From contig JAFQOY010000230.1 of NCBI GenBank assembly GCA_017412025.1, positions 1-5,810 of the forward strand: 5,810 nucleotides of DNA. The letters run 5' to 3'. This DNA is from Clostridia bacterium (lineage in GTDB: Bacteria; Bacillota_A; Clostridia; Christensenellales; Aristaeellaceae). Both the position numbers and the translations under genes were made by a program. The first letter of the stretch is position 1; each line of letters opens with the position of its first letter. Below are positions 5,732 to 5,810 of this stretch, piece by piece. The notes beneath the pieces are model-generated. The model saw only the letters and a program-made list of their open reading frames with translations, was not told the DNA's origin and did no database searches.

Positions 5732-5769
5732 GATTGGCCTGCGCATAGACTTTGCCAGGAGGCGATGAC

Positions 5770-5810
5770 ATGGAACAGGGAACGACGATGGCGCGCGTGC
5801 ATACGCTGAC
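5770..5810 (+). CDS. Start of an unidentified gene (5' end only)
   Basis: The ATG at 5770 has a consensus AGGAGG (5757-5762) seven bases upstream, and the frame is open for 13 codons to the window edge, reading MEQGTTMARVHTL. A nearer ATG at 5765 sits only two bases from the ribosome binding site and is rejected. No convincing promoter lies between the terminator at 5731 and the ribosome binding site, so expression may depend on read-through from upstream. Too little protein is visible to name a family. Confidence 0.7.
   Translation, partial: MEQGTTMARVHTL

Noticed and set aside
5436..5740. Target-site duplication flanking the hairpin element
   Set aside because: Bases outside the terminal repeats (ending GATCG on the left, starting TTTTTTGATT on the right) show no convincing direct duplication, so transposition is not demonstrated.

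Overview
The window looks like chromosomal DNA from an uncultured or gut-type Clostridia (Bacillota). GC is fairly high (upper 50s percent by eye). Evidence for the lineage is strong GGAGG/AGGAGG ribosome binding sites, TATAAT-type promoters, a Clostridia-type MOP flippase, a LipO/AlgQ-type substrate-binding lipoprotein with an LTGC lipobox, and intrinsic terminators. The lineage call is an inference from gene style; there is no marker gene here.

Layout: (1) 1-1030, minus strand, a cytoplasmic serine hydrolase of the beta-lactamase/penicillin-binding-protein fold, with its C-terminus cut by the window edge. (2) 1031-1227, a divergent promoter region. (3) 1228-2736, plus strand, a polysaccharide/oligosaccharide flippase of the MOP superfamily, closed by an intrinsic terminator at 2749-2779. 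(4) 2803-3771, minus strand and convergent with the flippase, a protein that aligns by eye with CDP-glucose 4,6-dehydratase-like short-chain dehydrogenases but has lost the glycine-rich nucleotide loop and the YxxxK catalytic pair: an apparent pseudoenzyme. (5) 3772-3952, a second divergent promoter region. (6) 3953-5431, plus strand, a carbohydrate-type ABC transporter substrate-binding lipoprotein with a calcium-site motif and no permease genes in view. (7) 5432-5769, a 338-base non-coding region packed with seven back-to-back inverted repeats, bounded by 40-bp imperfect terminal inverted repeats and ending in a strong intrinsic terminator. (8) 5770-5810, the first 13 codons of a further plus-strand gene with an excellent ribosome binding site.

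The flippase and the sugar-nucleotide-dehydratase-like protein suggest cell-surface glycan biology, and the lipoprotein suggests glycan or sugar capture. They are not one operon: strands alternate and each complete gene has its own promoter region. The most unusual items are the hairpin array at 5446-5731, whose first and last hairpins have identical 9-bp stems and could exchange arms, the pseudo-dehydratase, and an inverted pair of a GAATCCG motif in each of the two divergent promoter regions.
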